This document shows, piece by piece, positions 44,506 to 52,884 of a DNA stretch of 64,000 nt (position 1 is the first letter of the stretch; every line of letters begins with the position of its first letter). Source of the stretch: CAZWVI01 sp964637165 (GTDB lineage: Bacteria; Planctomycetota; UBA1135); the NCBI GenBank assembly GCA_964637165.1, contig CAZWVI010000006.1, positions 1 to 64,000 of the forward strand, given 5' to 3'. The position numbers and the translations under genes were made by a program. Under the pieces are notes generated by a model, which searched no databases, was not told where the DNA came from, and saw only the letters and a list, made by a program, of their open reading frames with translations.

Positions 44506-45705
44506 ATGAAGATTGACATCAAAACCGCCAAAGTCCTGACTTCGGAAGAAGCCTGTGAAACCTTTGTGCTGTTTCGTAATATGGGCGACGACCCGCTCGC
44601 GATTCAAGAATCATTCCGCGGAATGTTTCCCAAGAAGATTGCCGAGGCGATGGGCGAACTACGCGCTCAACGGCGACGTGCAACGGTTAAATTTTCACGC
44701 GGCATGGACATGTTCTTCACGAAGGAACAACTTCAACAAAGTTCTTCCGAGTCGGTCGCGATGTGGCGCGCGCAACGTTTTGTCGATGCCGGAGTAAGCC
44801 AAGTATTTGATCCATGCTGCGGCATTGGGTCTGACGCAATTGCCCTTGCACGCAATGGCATCAAAGTATTTGCATGGGATAAAGAAGAGGCCACTTCGCA
44901 TTATGCAGCGGCCAATACCGAAGTCTACGGAGTTAGCGACTTGGTTGAAGTCGGCACTGCCGATGTTAGCGAAGTCACACCACCTGCGGGAGTCCTATGG
45001 CTCGACCCATCACGTCGCCGTGGCGTACGCCGCATCATGAGTCCGGGCGATTGGTCACCAAACCCTGAACAAATCGCCGCGCTACTTAAGGGCCGCCCCG
45101 GTGCTGGCGTAAAACTTTCACCGGCCGTGGCGATTGACGAATTACTCGACAAGTATCCGACTCCAGATGAGATCGAAGTCATTTCATTAAAAGGTGAAGC
45201 TAAAGAAACCGTTTTTTGGTATGGCAACTTAGCTAAAGATCAAGCCCGCTGTGCAACTGCCTTGCCTGCTGAAGAGTGTTGGGCTGGCGACCACCACCCA
45301 CAAGCCGAAGTCGCTGAAATCGAGCCTTACCTTTATGACCCAAACCCTTCACTCACCTTAGCGGGAGTGCTCGGGTCATTTGCCGCCCACCATAAACTCA
45401 ACACCGTCGATCCCGACATCGCTTACCTAACTTCAAGCGAACCTGTATTCAGCCCCTTCATCGACACTTTTAAAGTGTTGGCGATTGAAGCTTTGGACCC
45501 GCGCAAAATGCGTCCAATCTTACGCGAGCACGAAATTGGCAGTTTGGAAATTCGCTCACGCGGAATTGCAGAGCGCACCCAAGCACTTTCACAACGCATG
45601 CTCAAGAAAACTTTTGGCAAAAAACGTTTAGTGATGTTGGCGATGCGAATCGGCGATCGCCACCTCGGCGCACTCGTTGAGTTTATTGACGAGGATAACG
45701 TTTGA
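44506..45705 (+). CDS. Class I SAM-dependent methyltransferase with THUMP-like domain
   Basis: A 399-residue protein. The Rossmann SAM site is FDPCCGIGSDAIALARNGIKV with the acidic residue in AWDKEE, and the catalytic-type motif is LWLDPSRRRGVRRI (D-P-S-R-R). The N-terminal helical region (about 1-90) and C-terminal THUMP-like extension (LEIRSRGIAE ... VMLAMRIGD) match an uncharacterised family of bacterial proteins that probably modify RNA, but the substrate is unknown. Its TGA stop overlaps the TTG start of the peptide-binding protein gene (TTGA); that coupling looks accidental in function. Confidence 0.8.
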   Translation: MKIDIKTAKVLTSEEACETFVLFRNMGDDPLAIQESFRGMFPKKIAEAMGELRAQRRRATVKFSRGMDMFFTKEQLQQSSSESVAMWRAQRFVDAGVSQVFDPCCGIGSDAIALARNGIKVFAWDKEEATSHYAAANTEVYGVSDLVEVGTADVSEVTPPAGVLWLDPSRRRGVRRIMSPGDWSPNPEQIAALLKGRPGAGVKLSPAVAIDELLDKYPTPDEIEVISLKGEAKETVFWYGNLAKDQARCATALPAEECWAGDHHPQAEVAEIEPYLYDPNPSLTLAGVLGSFAAHHKLNTVDPDIAYLTSSEPVFSPFIDTFKVLAIEALDPRKMRPILREHEIGSLEIRSRGIAERTQALSQRMLKKTFGKKRLVMLAMRIGDRHLGALVEFIDEDNV

Positions 45706-47351
45706 TTCGCGATCCCGCCCTGGTCTTATTGGCAACTACTTGGGTTGCACTGACCTCGGGCTGTAGTCAATCAGATTTATCATCAAGCGAACACTTACGC
45801 TTCGCGTTGGCTAGTGAATTTGGCGGCTTTGACCCAATCACTGCCGGAGCCACCACCGACCAAATCCTTCAAGCGCAAATCTATGAAGGCTTATGCGAAT
45901 ACGATCCGCATAAAGACGATTTTTCAATTCGCCCACTCATTGCAAAATCTTGGAGCCATTCAGAAGACCAACTGACTTGGCAATTCAACTTGCGTTCGGA
46001 CGTTTTCTTTTACGACCCTGCCAAGAACCCCTTATGGGAAGGCGGCCGCCGCGCTTTAGTTGCTCAAGATATTGTTTACTGCTGGGAACGCGCGCGCGAC
46101 CCACAACAGGCGAGTAGTTCGGCATTTGTTTTTGATAATTTGCAAACAGTGCGCGCCCTTGACCAACACACTATTGAAGTACGCCTGCTTAATCCGGACA
46201 GCAACTGGCTTAATCGACTGGCCTCACCTTATGCGGTGATCTATCCAAGCGAGGCGGTTGAGCGTTCATCGTTACGCTTCGCTGATAATCCAGTCGGCAC
46301 TGCCCCTTACTATCTTGCCGAATGGGAACACCCGCAACGCGCCGTTTTCAAAACCACCCCTAAGTGGCAAGAGCAACGCGCTGCAGCTCCTAAATTCTCT
46401 GAACTAGAATTTATTTTTGTGCCTGAATCTTCAACTCGCAGCTTAATGTTTAAGCGCGGCGAAATCGATCGGCTACCGCCATTGCAGGATTCATTTTCGC
46501 AACTAATTGACGGCAATCAACCTAGCCCAGAATTACGCGCGCAAGGAGTCCACCTTATTCAAACTGAAACTCCCGACCTAACAATGGTGATGTTTAATAT
46601 GAACGATCCAATTGTTGGCAATATTCCAGGCGATGGCGACGGAAACCGTAGACGCAATTTATTACGCAAAGCCTTGGCTGCGGCATTTCCTTACCAGCAA
46701 TGGCACAAGGTCTTGCGAGATAGTGTTTGGGCGACTCCAGCGCGTCATATTTTGCCACCAAGCATGCCCTTTGCCGACGATTGCGAGAGTTTTTCTTGGC
46801 GTAAAGAAAATCTTGACCAAGCTCACAAATTATTAGTTGCAGCTGGTTGGCCACAGGGAGCAGGTCTCCCTAGTTTGCAGCTTGAACTTGGTTCAGCGGC
46901 ATCGGCGAGCATTGACTTAGGCAACATCGTCAAAGCAGCTTGGGCAAGAATTGGCATTGATTTGCAAATTGTCCCACAGTCGCGCAATCAGTATTACCAA
47001 AAGCTCAACAATGGCAAGGCGCAAATATTCACCTGGGCGTGGAGCCTAGACTGGCCTGATCCGGCAAACATTTTGCAAGTATTCCAAAGCACCAATGCGG
47101 CACCGGGAATAAACAAAGCTAATTACAAAAACAAAAACTTCGACTTACTACTGAACAAATTTCGCGCAAGTCAATCTCTTGCACAACGTCAAGAATTAAC
47201 CCGCGAGTTGGTGGCTATTCTCGGTGAAGATGCGCCACTCATTCCCATTGACCATCGGCGTAGTTGGCTACTTATATCGCCCAAACTTAAACTCGACTCG
47301 GTGAACCCATTCGCACCGATGCCGTGCCGTTATTTTGTCAGCAATGATTAA
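45702..47351 (+). CDS. OppA/DppA-type peptide-binding lipoprotein
   Basis: A 549-residue solute-binding protein of family 5, captured as a lipoprotein (lipobox LTSGC, C21). Family features: LRFALASEFGGFDPITAG near the start, YEGLCEYDP, LTWQFNLRSDVFFYDP, the ALVAQDIVYCWERA segment, VGTAPYYLAEW and a C-terminal RRSWLLISPKL. It binds oligopeptides or another small solute outside the inner membrane and delivers it to the two permeases directly downstream (the oppB-like start lies inside its 3' end). The start is TTG at 45702, overlapping the methyltransferase stop. Confidence 0.9.
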   Translation: MIRDPALVLLATTWVALTSGCSQSDLSSSEHLRFALASEFGGFDPITAGATTDQILQAQIYEGLCEYDPHKDDFSIRPLIAKSWSHSEDQLTWQFNLRSDVFFYDPAKNPLWEGGRRALVAQDIVYCWERARDPQQASSSAFVFDNLQTVRALDQHTIEVRLLNPDSNWLNRLASPYAVIYPSEAVERSSLRFADNPVGTAPYYLAEWEHPQRAVFKTTPKWQEQRAAAPKFSELEFIFVPESSTRSLMFKRGEIDRLPPLQDSFSQLIDGNQPSPELRAQGVHLIQTETPDLTMVMFNMNDPIVGNIPGDGDGNRRRNLLRKALAAAFPYQQWHKVLRDSVWATPARHILPPSMPFADDCESFSWRKENLDQAHKLLVAAGWPQGAGLPSLQLELGSAASASIDLGNIVKAAWARIGIDLQIVPQSRNQYYQKLNNGKAQIFTWAWSLDWPDPANILQVFQSTNAAPGINKANYKNKNFDLLLNKFRASQSLAQRQELTRELVAILGEDAPLIPIDHRRSWLLISPKLKLDSVNPFAPMPCRYFVSND

Positions 47352-48591
47352 GAACATTATCAAGCGGTTCTTCTTCGCGCTAAGTTTAGCCTTCGGGGTG
47401 AGCTTTTTACTTTCGTTAATTTTTGACTCTGGCGCGTTCGGTGATCCGGCGCTTATTCAAGCTGGCCACCATGCCGACGCCGCAGAAATTGGACATCTAC
47501 GTCAACAACAAGGCCGCTTCACTCAATTCAAACCGCAAGTCGTCCAATTACGGCTCAATGGCCCACTACGCCGCTTAATCATTGATAGTGACGGCGATAA
47601 TTTATTATTAAAAAATCACCTCGGGAAGGTGCTTAGAAACTTTAGCACCAAGGAACGCACCATTGACACGGTTTTTCTTGAATGGACTTTAGAAGAGAAA
47701 GGTTTATTGGAGACCAACATACTCGGGGACCCAGAGCTTGGCAAACTGCCAGCTTCAGGCTTAGCGGCGGCACTCTCTGGAACCACTCCTTATCTTGATG
47801 CAGGAAGTAGCTTAACTTTAGCTTGGGCACAACCGGCACCTTTTTATAAACGCATCGTAATTCCATGTTTAAACTTATTGTGTTTTAATTTCGGCGAAAA
47901 TCTCAAGCGCCGACCACTTAGCGGAGAATTAATTAAACGCGCTCCCCGCTCTGCCGCAATTGCAGTGCCGGCATTCATCCTAACTTTATGGATTTCAATC
48001 AGCTTGGCCTTATGGTGTTTGCGCCGCAAGGGCCTTATCGACAAAAGCTTTCAATTGCTTTCAGCCTTAGGCATGTCACTAAGTGCGGTTGTTTGGGTTA
48101 TGTTGTTTCAACAGTACTTCGCTGCTGAATTAAAATTATTTCCAGTGTATGGCTGGCAGTCACCATTTGTTAGCTTTGCGGCTTTACCAATCATCACTTG
48201 GGTCGCAGTCGGAATTTGGCCGCAATGGCGGTTTTGGCGAGAACTTGCCAGTGAATACGCCCAGCAAGATTTCATGCGCGCCGCTCACGCGCGCGGCCTT
48301 AATGCCAAGCGCTCAACTAATCGCCACTTACTAGCGATGCTCGCCCCGCAAATTGCAGTGCAAGCACTTGGGGCTATTCCTTTTCTAGTATTAGGTTCAC
48401 TGCTAGTGGAACGCTTCTTTGGTATTCCCGGCCTTGGCTCCTTGACGGCTGACGCGGTGCGCGACGGCGACATCAACACCCTGCGCGCAAGTACCTTTTG
48501 TCTAGCATTAATTTTCCTGTTTTCTCAACTCTTATGCGATTGGGCTGTGCACAAACTTGACCCACGGGTAAATCACGGAGCGCAAGCATGA
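47344..48591 (+). CDS. OppB-type permease with enlarged periplasmic loop
   Basis: A 415-residue inner-membrane permease. The first helix (residues 6-27) is followed by an unusually long extracytoplasmic region to about 205; typical OppB/DppB proteins are near 300-330 residues, so roughly 100 residues (about 60-165) are inserted. The classic region resumes at FYKRIVIP ... NFGENLKRRPLSGELIKRAPRSA, followed by five helices and the EAA loop QDFMRAAHARGLNAKR that contacts the ATPase. The ATG at 47344 is chosen over an in-frame TTG three codons earlier. It ends with an ATGA overlap on the oppC-like gene. Confidence 0.85.
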   Translation: MIKNIIKRFFFALSLAFGVSFLLSLIFDSGAFGDPALIQAGHHADAAEIGHLRQQQGRFTQFKPQVVQLRLNGPLRRLIIDSDGDNLLLKNHLGKVLRNFSTKERTIDTVFLEWTLEEKGLLETNILGDPELGKLPASGLAAALSGTTPYLDAGSSLTLAWAQPAPFYKRIVIPCLNLLCFNFGENLKRRPLSGELIKRAPRSAAIAVPAFILTLWISISLALWCLRRKGLIDKSFQLLSALGMSLSAVVWVMLFQQYFAAELKLFPVYGWQSPFVSFAALPIITWVAVGIWPQWRFWRELASEYAQQDFMRAAHARGLNAKRSTNRHLLAMLAPQIAVQALGAIPFLVLGSLLVERFFGIPGLGSLTADAVRDGDINTLRASTFCLALIFLFSQLLCDWAVHKLDPRVNHGAQA

Positions 48592-49379
48592 ACAAATTTT
48601 TCAGTTGGCGCGCCACCCTGATTTTCATTTATGGGTTTTGTGCAATCTTGGGCGCTTTGGGATTCCTTGATGATGCCGGCATCACTCCACAATCAGGATT
48701 TGAATCATTAGCACCGAGCTCCGACATCTTCTTAGGTAGTGACCATCTTGGCCGCTGTGTTGCTTCTTTAGTTCTGCATGGTGCTCACACTGCTTTTACG
48801 ATTGGCGCAATCGCTGCATTCTTAGCCGTCGCAAGTGGAACATTGCTCGGCTCCTACGCCGGCTTTATAAGCGGAAAAACCGATGCATTACTGGTGTGGT
48901 TGGCGGCCGCATTCCATGCAATCCCCGGCATACTAATCGTTTTAATAATGTCATTACTGCTAGGTAAGGGCTTAATACCAACGGCAATTGCGATTGGCAT
49001 TGGTGGTTGGGTTGGCAGTTTTAGATTGGCGCGGGCTGAGGTACAACGGCTACGCTTTTTGCCATTTATCGAGGCCGCGCGCGTAACCGGATGTTCCAAC
49101 TCACGCATTATCTGGAGACACTTAAGACCGAATTTATTACCGATGGCGATGACCCAGTTTCGCCTCTACTTTATTTACGCAATAAAAGCCGAAGTGATTA
49201 TTTCATACTTAGGTTTAGGGACTATTGATTACCCATCGTGGGGAAGCATTATCGCCCATGCCGCAAATGATTTACCAAATGGAGTTTGGTGGCCGTTAAG
49301 TGCCGCCACCCTGGCCTTATCGGGTTTAGTGCTAGCTTTACAAGCGCCGCATCAAGAACACAGCGATGCCCACGCATAA
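48588..49379 (+). CDS. OppC-type permease
   Basis: A 263-residue permease with about six helices. LGSDHLGRCVASLVLHGAHTA is the classic DppC/OppC start after helix 1 (LGTDxxGRD-like). The EAA motif is FIEAARVTGCSNSRIIWRHLRPNLLP. It pairs with the preceding OppB-type subunit to form the channel. No OppD/OppF ATPase gene follows; the next gene is convergent and overlaps it by 28 bp, so the ATPases must be encoded elsewhere. Confidence 0.88.
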   Translation: MNKFFSWRATLIFIYGFCAILGALGFLDDAGITPQSGFESLAPSSDIFLGSDHLGRCVASLVLHGAHTAFTIGAIAAFLAVASGTLLGSYAGFISGKTDALLVWLAAAFHAIPGILIVLIMSLLLGKGLIPTAIAIGIGGWVGSFRLARAEVQRLRFLPFIEAARVTGCSNSRIIWRHLRPNLLPMAMTQFRLYFIYAIKAEVIISYLGLGTIDYPSWGSIIAHAANDLPNGVWWPLSAATLALSGLVLALQAPHQEHSDAHA

Positions 49380-50194
49380 CGCCGGCCATCGTGCTTGAAG
49401 GCGACCATCGGCTGTTCGGGATCGTGATATAAAAGATTTATCCAGCCTGCGGAACTAGCTTTAGCAATCCATTCTGAGCGCACCGTAAATGATTTTTCCG
49501 CGTTAATGTCATAGGCCATGATAAATGGTAAAGCCACGTGATTACGCGTTGGCACCACATCACCCCAAAAACAGGCAGTGCTTTCAGCATCTTGAATTGT
49601 GATGACCGAAGTTCCATCGGAGTGGCCTCCAAGTTCATGCATGCTAATCCCGGGAATGACTTCTTGCTCACCAACAAAGGTCGTTAACAAGCCAGCGTCA
49701 ATGATGGGTTGTAAGTCATCAGTCCGATAACTAGCTCGGCGCAAATGGTCAGGAGATAGAGCAGCGGTTTTTTCACTTTCAGGCAAAAAGTGTTGGGCCT
49801 TTTTGAATAAGGGCAAACCGTCTTCACCACAGGCGGCACCGATGTGATCAAAATGGGCATGACTCATAAGAACATGAGTCACATCTTCAGCTTTGCGGCC
49901 GGCAGACTCTAACACTGCAAGCAAATCGCCATGAGGGCGCTCAATCCGATACATCGCTTGATGCTTTTCACTCCAACGCTGACCCATGCCCGGCTCAATC
50001 AGCACTACATTCTCGCCGCATTCAATTAAGAAACAATTACACGCCAACGGAATGGTGTGGTCGTCATTGGCCGGAGTTAACTTTTGCCACAAAGCCCGCG
50101 GCACCACCCCAAACATTGCGCCTCCATCAAGTGCAAAGTTGGACTCACGCAAAGCGCGAATTCGGAAGCGTCCAACTTGGGCTTCAGTTTGCAT
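49352..50194 (-). CDS. Metallo-beta-lactamase-fold hydrolase
   Basis: A 280-residue MBL-fold protein. The metal-binding HxHxDH motif is SHAHFDHIG, further ligands are likely in HELGGHSDG (His) and CFWGDVV (Asp), and the C-terminal histidine in LLYHDPEQP. The overall layout, with IPLACNCFLIECGENVVLIEPG near the start, resembles lactonase or alkyl-hydrolase-like members; the substrate is unknown. It follows the acyl-CoA dehydrogenase gene with a TAATG overlap, so it is probably translated with it, which hints at a thioester or lactone substrate in acyl-CoA breakdown (inference). Confidence 0.84.
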   Translation of the reverse strand: MQTEAQVGRFRIRALRESNFALDGGAMFGVVPRALWQKLTPANDDHTIPLACNCFLIECGENVVLIEPGMGQRWSEKHQAMYRIERPHGDLLAVLESAGRKAEDVTHVLMSHAHFDHIGAACGEDGLPLFKKAQHFLPESEKTAALSPDHLRRASYRTDDLQPIIDAGLLTTFVGEQEVIPGISMHELGGHSDGTSVITIQDAESTACFWGDVVPTRNHVALPFIMAYDINAEKSFTVRSEWIAKASSAGWINLLYHDPEQPMVAFKHDGRRYAWASLCS

Positions 50195-51369
50195 TAGGCA
50201 GTTTGTAGTTGCCCCTTCTTCAATAAATCGCGCGAGATGATAAGTTTTTGCACTTCAGAAGTGCCTTCACCAATGGTACATAACTTGGCATCGCGATACA
50301 TCCGCTCGACTGGGTATTCGCGCGAGTAACCATTGCCGCCAAAGATTTGAATGGCTTCGTAAGTACAACGCATCGCCACTTCAGAGGCAAAGTACTTGCC
50401 CATCGCGGCATCGGTGCCATATTCACGACCGGCATCTTTCATCCGCGCAGAGTGATAAACTAAATGGCGCGCCGCCGAAATCTCAGTGCGCATATCGGCC
50501 AACTTAAAGGCCACCGCCTGATGCTTTGACAACGGTTTGCCGAATTGTTCGCGCTCGTTGGCATACTTGACTGCCTGGTCTAAAGCACCTTGAGCAATTC
50601 CCAAGGAGAGCGCGCCAATGGAAATGCGACCGCCTTCCAATGTTTTCATAAAAGTTGCAAAACCCGTTTCAGGTGTGCCCAGCAAGTTTTCTGCCGGCAC
50701 TTTGCAATCCTGGAAAATTAAGTTGGTCCAATCTGAACCGCGCATACCAAGTTTGGTTTCACCCTTCTCCACGGTAAAGCCTTCGGTGCCGCGGTCGATG
50801 ACCAATGCCACAATGCCCTTAGGACCTTTGGACTTATCAACTTGAGCAGTGATGACATAAGGCTTTGAGAAAGAGCCATTGGTAATAAAACATTTGGCAC
50901 CATTGACTACATAGTGATCGCCGTTCAATACCGCAGTGGTCTGAGTTCCCCCGGAATCGGAGCCAGCATTTGGTTCGGTTAAACCATAAGCGCCCATGTA
51001 CTCACCAGCACACAAACCTTCCATGTACTTGGCCTTCAAAGCATCTGAACCAAATGCGTGAATCGGCCAGGTTCCCAATGAAACGTGAGCGGCATAGCTA
51101 AGACCCGTGCTCGCACAAACTCGCGACAACTCCTCCACCGCAATGATGTAGGAAAGGTTGTCGAGGCCAGCGCCGCCTTCTTCTTCAGGGAAGGGCAAGG
51201 CTGGGAGCCCAAGTTCACACATCTGCGACCATACATCCTGATTAAAGGTGCAAGTCTCGTCGGCATGTGCAGCGGCCGGAGCCACCACTTCATTAGCGAA
51301 GCGTTCAACGGTTTCGCGAATCATTTCCTGCTCTTCAGTCAGGTCAAAGTTGGTCTTGAGATTATCCAT
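50194..51369 (-). CDS. Acyl-CoA dehydrogenase
   Basis: A 391-residue FAD enzyme that oxidises an acyl-CoA to the 2-enoyl-CoA. Family blocks: LTEEQEMIRETVERFA at the start, GAYGLTEPNAGSD (FAD contact), KCFITNGS, LGMRGSDW, EREQFGKPLSKHQAV, IQIFGGNGYSREYPVER and MYRDAKLCTIGEGTSEVQ, the last with a glutamate in the usual general-base position. The ATG at 51369 (MDNLKTNFDLTEEQ) is preferred over one 13 codons upstream. Chain length or branched-chain preference is unknown. The MBL hydrolase gene follows. Confidence 0.94.
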   Translation of the reverse strand: MDNLKTNFDLTEEQEMIRETVERFANEVVAPAAAHADETCTFNQDVWSQMCELGLPALPFPEEEGGAGLDNLSYIIAVEELSRVCASTGLSYAAHVSLGTWPIHAFGSDALKAKYMEGLCAGEYMGAYGLTEPNAGSDSGGTQTTAVLNGDHYVVNGAKCFITNGSFSKPYVITAQVDKSKGPKGIVALVIDRGTEGFTVEKGETKLGMRGSDWTNLIFQDCKVPAENLLGTPETGFATFMKTLEGGRISIGALSLGIAQGALDQAVKYANEREQFGKPLSKHQAVAFKLADMRTEISAARHLVYHSARMKDAGREYGTDAAMGKYFASEVAMRCTYEAIQIFGGNGYSREYPVERMYRDAKLCTIGEGTSEVQKLIISRDLLKKGQLQTA

Positions 51370-51378
51370 GAGATGCTG

Positions 51379-51394
51379 CCTCTCGCCGAAATGG
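51379..51394 (-). promoter_or_regulatory. AT-rich upstream stretch, no firm promoter
   Basis: The 163-bp gap 51370-51532 separates the B12-subunit gene from the acyl-CoA dehydrogenase gene on the minus strand. An extended -10-like TGTGATAAT (complement of about 51416-51424) is its best promoter candidate. No convincing -35, terminator or RNA gene was seen. Confidence 0.15.
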
Positions 51395-51532
51395 GGCGGT
51401 TGAAGCAAGGTCGCTAATTATCACACAATCCCCCTTAATTCTCTAGTCTGTCGCGCATGAATCGGTTTTATGGGCAACAGTTCCATCTAAAAAGGGATAC
51501 CCAGACTCGAAGTCGAAACCCGACCTCTTGAG

Positions 51533-51925
51533 CTAGACCCGCGACTCAATGAACTCAGCAATTTCGGCAGTGGGAGTGCCGGGGCCGAAGATCATGCCGA
51601 AGCCTTGTTCTTTGAGAGCAGTGGCGTCATCGTCGGGAATGATTCCGCCAGCAAGCAGCAGCACTTTTTCTAAACCACGATCCACGAGTTGCTGACGTAC
51701 CTTTGGCAGGAGTTCCATGTGTGAGCCCGACAAAATACTTAGGCCGAGTACTTGCACATCTTCTTGTTCGACGGCATCCACGAGTTGCGCCGGGGTGCGG
51801 TGCAAGCCGGTGTAAATCACTTCCATACCACGGTCGCGCAAGGCAGCGGCGACGACTTTGGCGCCGCGGTCATGGCCGTCGAGACCAGGTTTGCCAATCA
51901 TGACACGAATTGGGTTTGCACTCAT
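51533..51925 (-). CDS. Stand-alone B12-binding subunit of an acyl-CoA mutase
   Basis: A 130-residue cobalamin-binding domain like the C-terminus of methylmalonyl-CoA mutase or the small subunit of isobutyryl/2-hydroxyisobutyryl-CoA mutase. The start RVMIGKPGLDGHDRGAKVV carries DGHDRG, whose histidine binds cobalt from below, and the Rossmann-like part continues with GLSILSGSHM and LLLAGGIIPDDD. The ATG at 51925 overlaps the meaB stop (ATGA), which indicates a matched enzyme-chaperone pair. The large catalytic subunit is not in the window. Confidence 0.9.
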   Translation of the reverse strand: MSANPIRVMIGKPGLDGHDRGAKVVAAALRDRGMEVIYTGLHRTPAQLVDAVEQEDVQVLGLSILSGSHMELLPKVRQQLVDRGLEKVLLLAGGIIPDDDATALKEQGFGMIFGPGTPTAEIAEFIESRV

Positions 51926-52881
51926 TTTGATTTTCCGTTTTGGTGAAAGCGATTCAAACAATCGCTGGCCAACTTTTGGGCAACGCGATCGGGGCGCGCG
52001 CCGGCATCAAGTTGGGATTGGGCAACTGCCTCTAGTTCATGTTCAAGCCATAAAGCAGAACGCAATGTTTCGGCAAACACGCGGCGGGTGCGTGCAAGAT
52101 CGCGGGCGCGGCGGCGGGTTTCGGCGCGTCCGTCATTCGCTGACTTAAGCCGCAACTCATCAATCGCACTGGCTATTTTTTCAATTCCTTCGGCGGTAGT
52201 CGCAATTGATTTTAGGACCAAAGGGCGCACCGCCGTGGCCGGACGAAAGTCCAGCATCTGTTCAATTTCTGAACACAACAAATCGGCGCCAGCTTGGTCG
52301 GCCTTATTGACCACAAATAAATCGGCCGCTTCCATTAGTCCGGCCTTCATTGCTTGCACTCCATCGCCACTTTGCGGAGTGAGCACCACTACGCACACGT
52401 CGGTAGCTGCGGCGATGTCAATTTCTGCTTGGCCCACGCCCACGGTTTCTAGGAGAATTTCGTCGAAACCAAATGCGTCCATTAAATCGGCTGCGGCACC
52501 CGCGGCTAAAGACAAACCACCAAGCGAACCGCGCGTGGCCATCGAACGCACAAAGACTCCGTGTTCACCTGCGGCGCGATCCATGCGCACGCGGTCGCCG
52601 AGCAGTGCTCCCCCACTAAATGGAGAAGATGGGTCCACCGCCAGCAATCCCAACTTGCGACCCGCAGTAGCCCAGTGACTGGCAAGCGCATCGACCAAAG
52701 TGGATTTGCCCGCGCCAGGAGGGCCGGTGATTCCAGTGCGTTGCGCGCTTCCTGTCTCCCCGTGCAATGCATCCAACAACTCGCCGCCTTCGCGGGCGTT
52801 GTTCTCCACCAATGAAATCGCCCGCGCCAGCGCACCTTGGTGCCCAGCTTTGAAGCGTTTCAAAAGAGGATTAATGTCCAT
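51922..52881 (-). CDS. meaB: MeaB/ArgK-type G-protein chaperone of B12-dependent mutase
   Basis: A 319-residue GTPase that guards loading and repair of adenosylcobalamin in methylmalonyl-CoA-type mutases. P-loop GPPGAGKS (53-60); the conserved DPSSPFSGGALLGDRVRM block; ETVGVGQAEIDI; FVVNKADQAGAD as the NKxD specificity element. It was once called ArgK, an arginine-transport kinase, but that name is misleading. It lies 3 bp after the acyl-CoA dehydrogenase gene and overlaps the B12-subunit gene, so all three are probably one transcript. Confidence 0.94.
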   Translation of the reverse strand: MDINPLLKRFKAGHQGALARAISLVENNAREGGELLDALHGETGSAQRTGITGPPGAGKSTLVDALASHWATAGRKLGLLAVDPSSPFSGGALLGDRVRMDRAAGEHGVFVRSMATRGSLGGLSLAAGAAADLMDAFGFDEILLETVGVGQAEIDIAAATDVCVVVLTPQSGDGVQAMKAGLMEAADLFVVNKADQAGADLLCSEIEQMLDFRPATAVRPLVLKSIATTAEGIEKIASAIDELRLKSANDGRAETRRRARDLARTRRVFAETLRSALWLEHELEAVAQSQLDAGARPDRVAQKLASDCLNRFHQNGKSK

Positions 52882-52884
52882 CTA

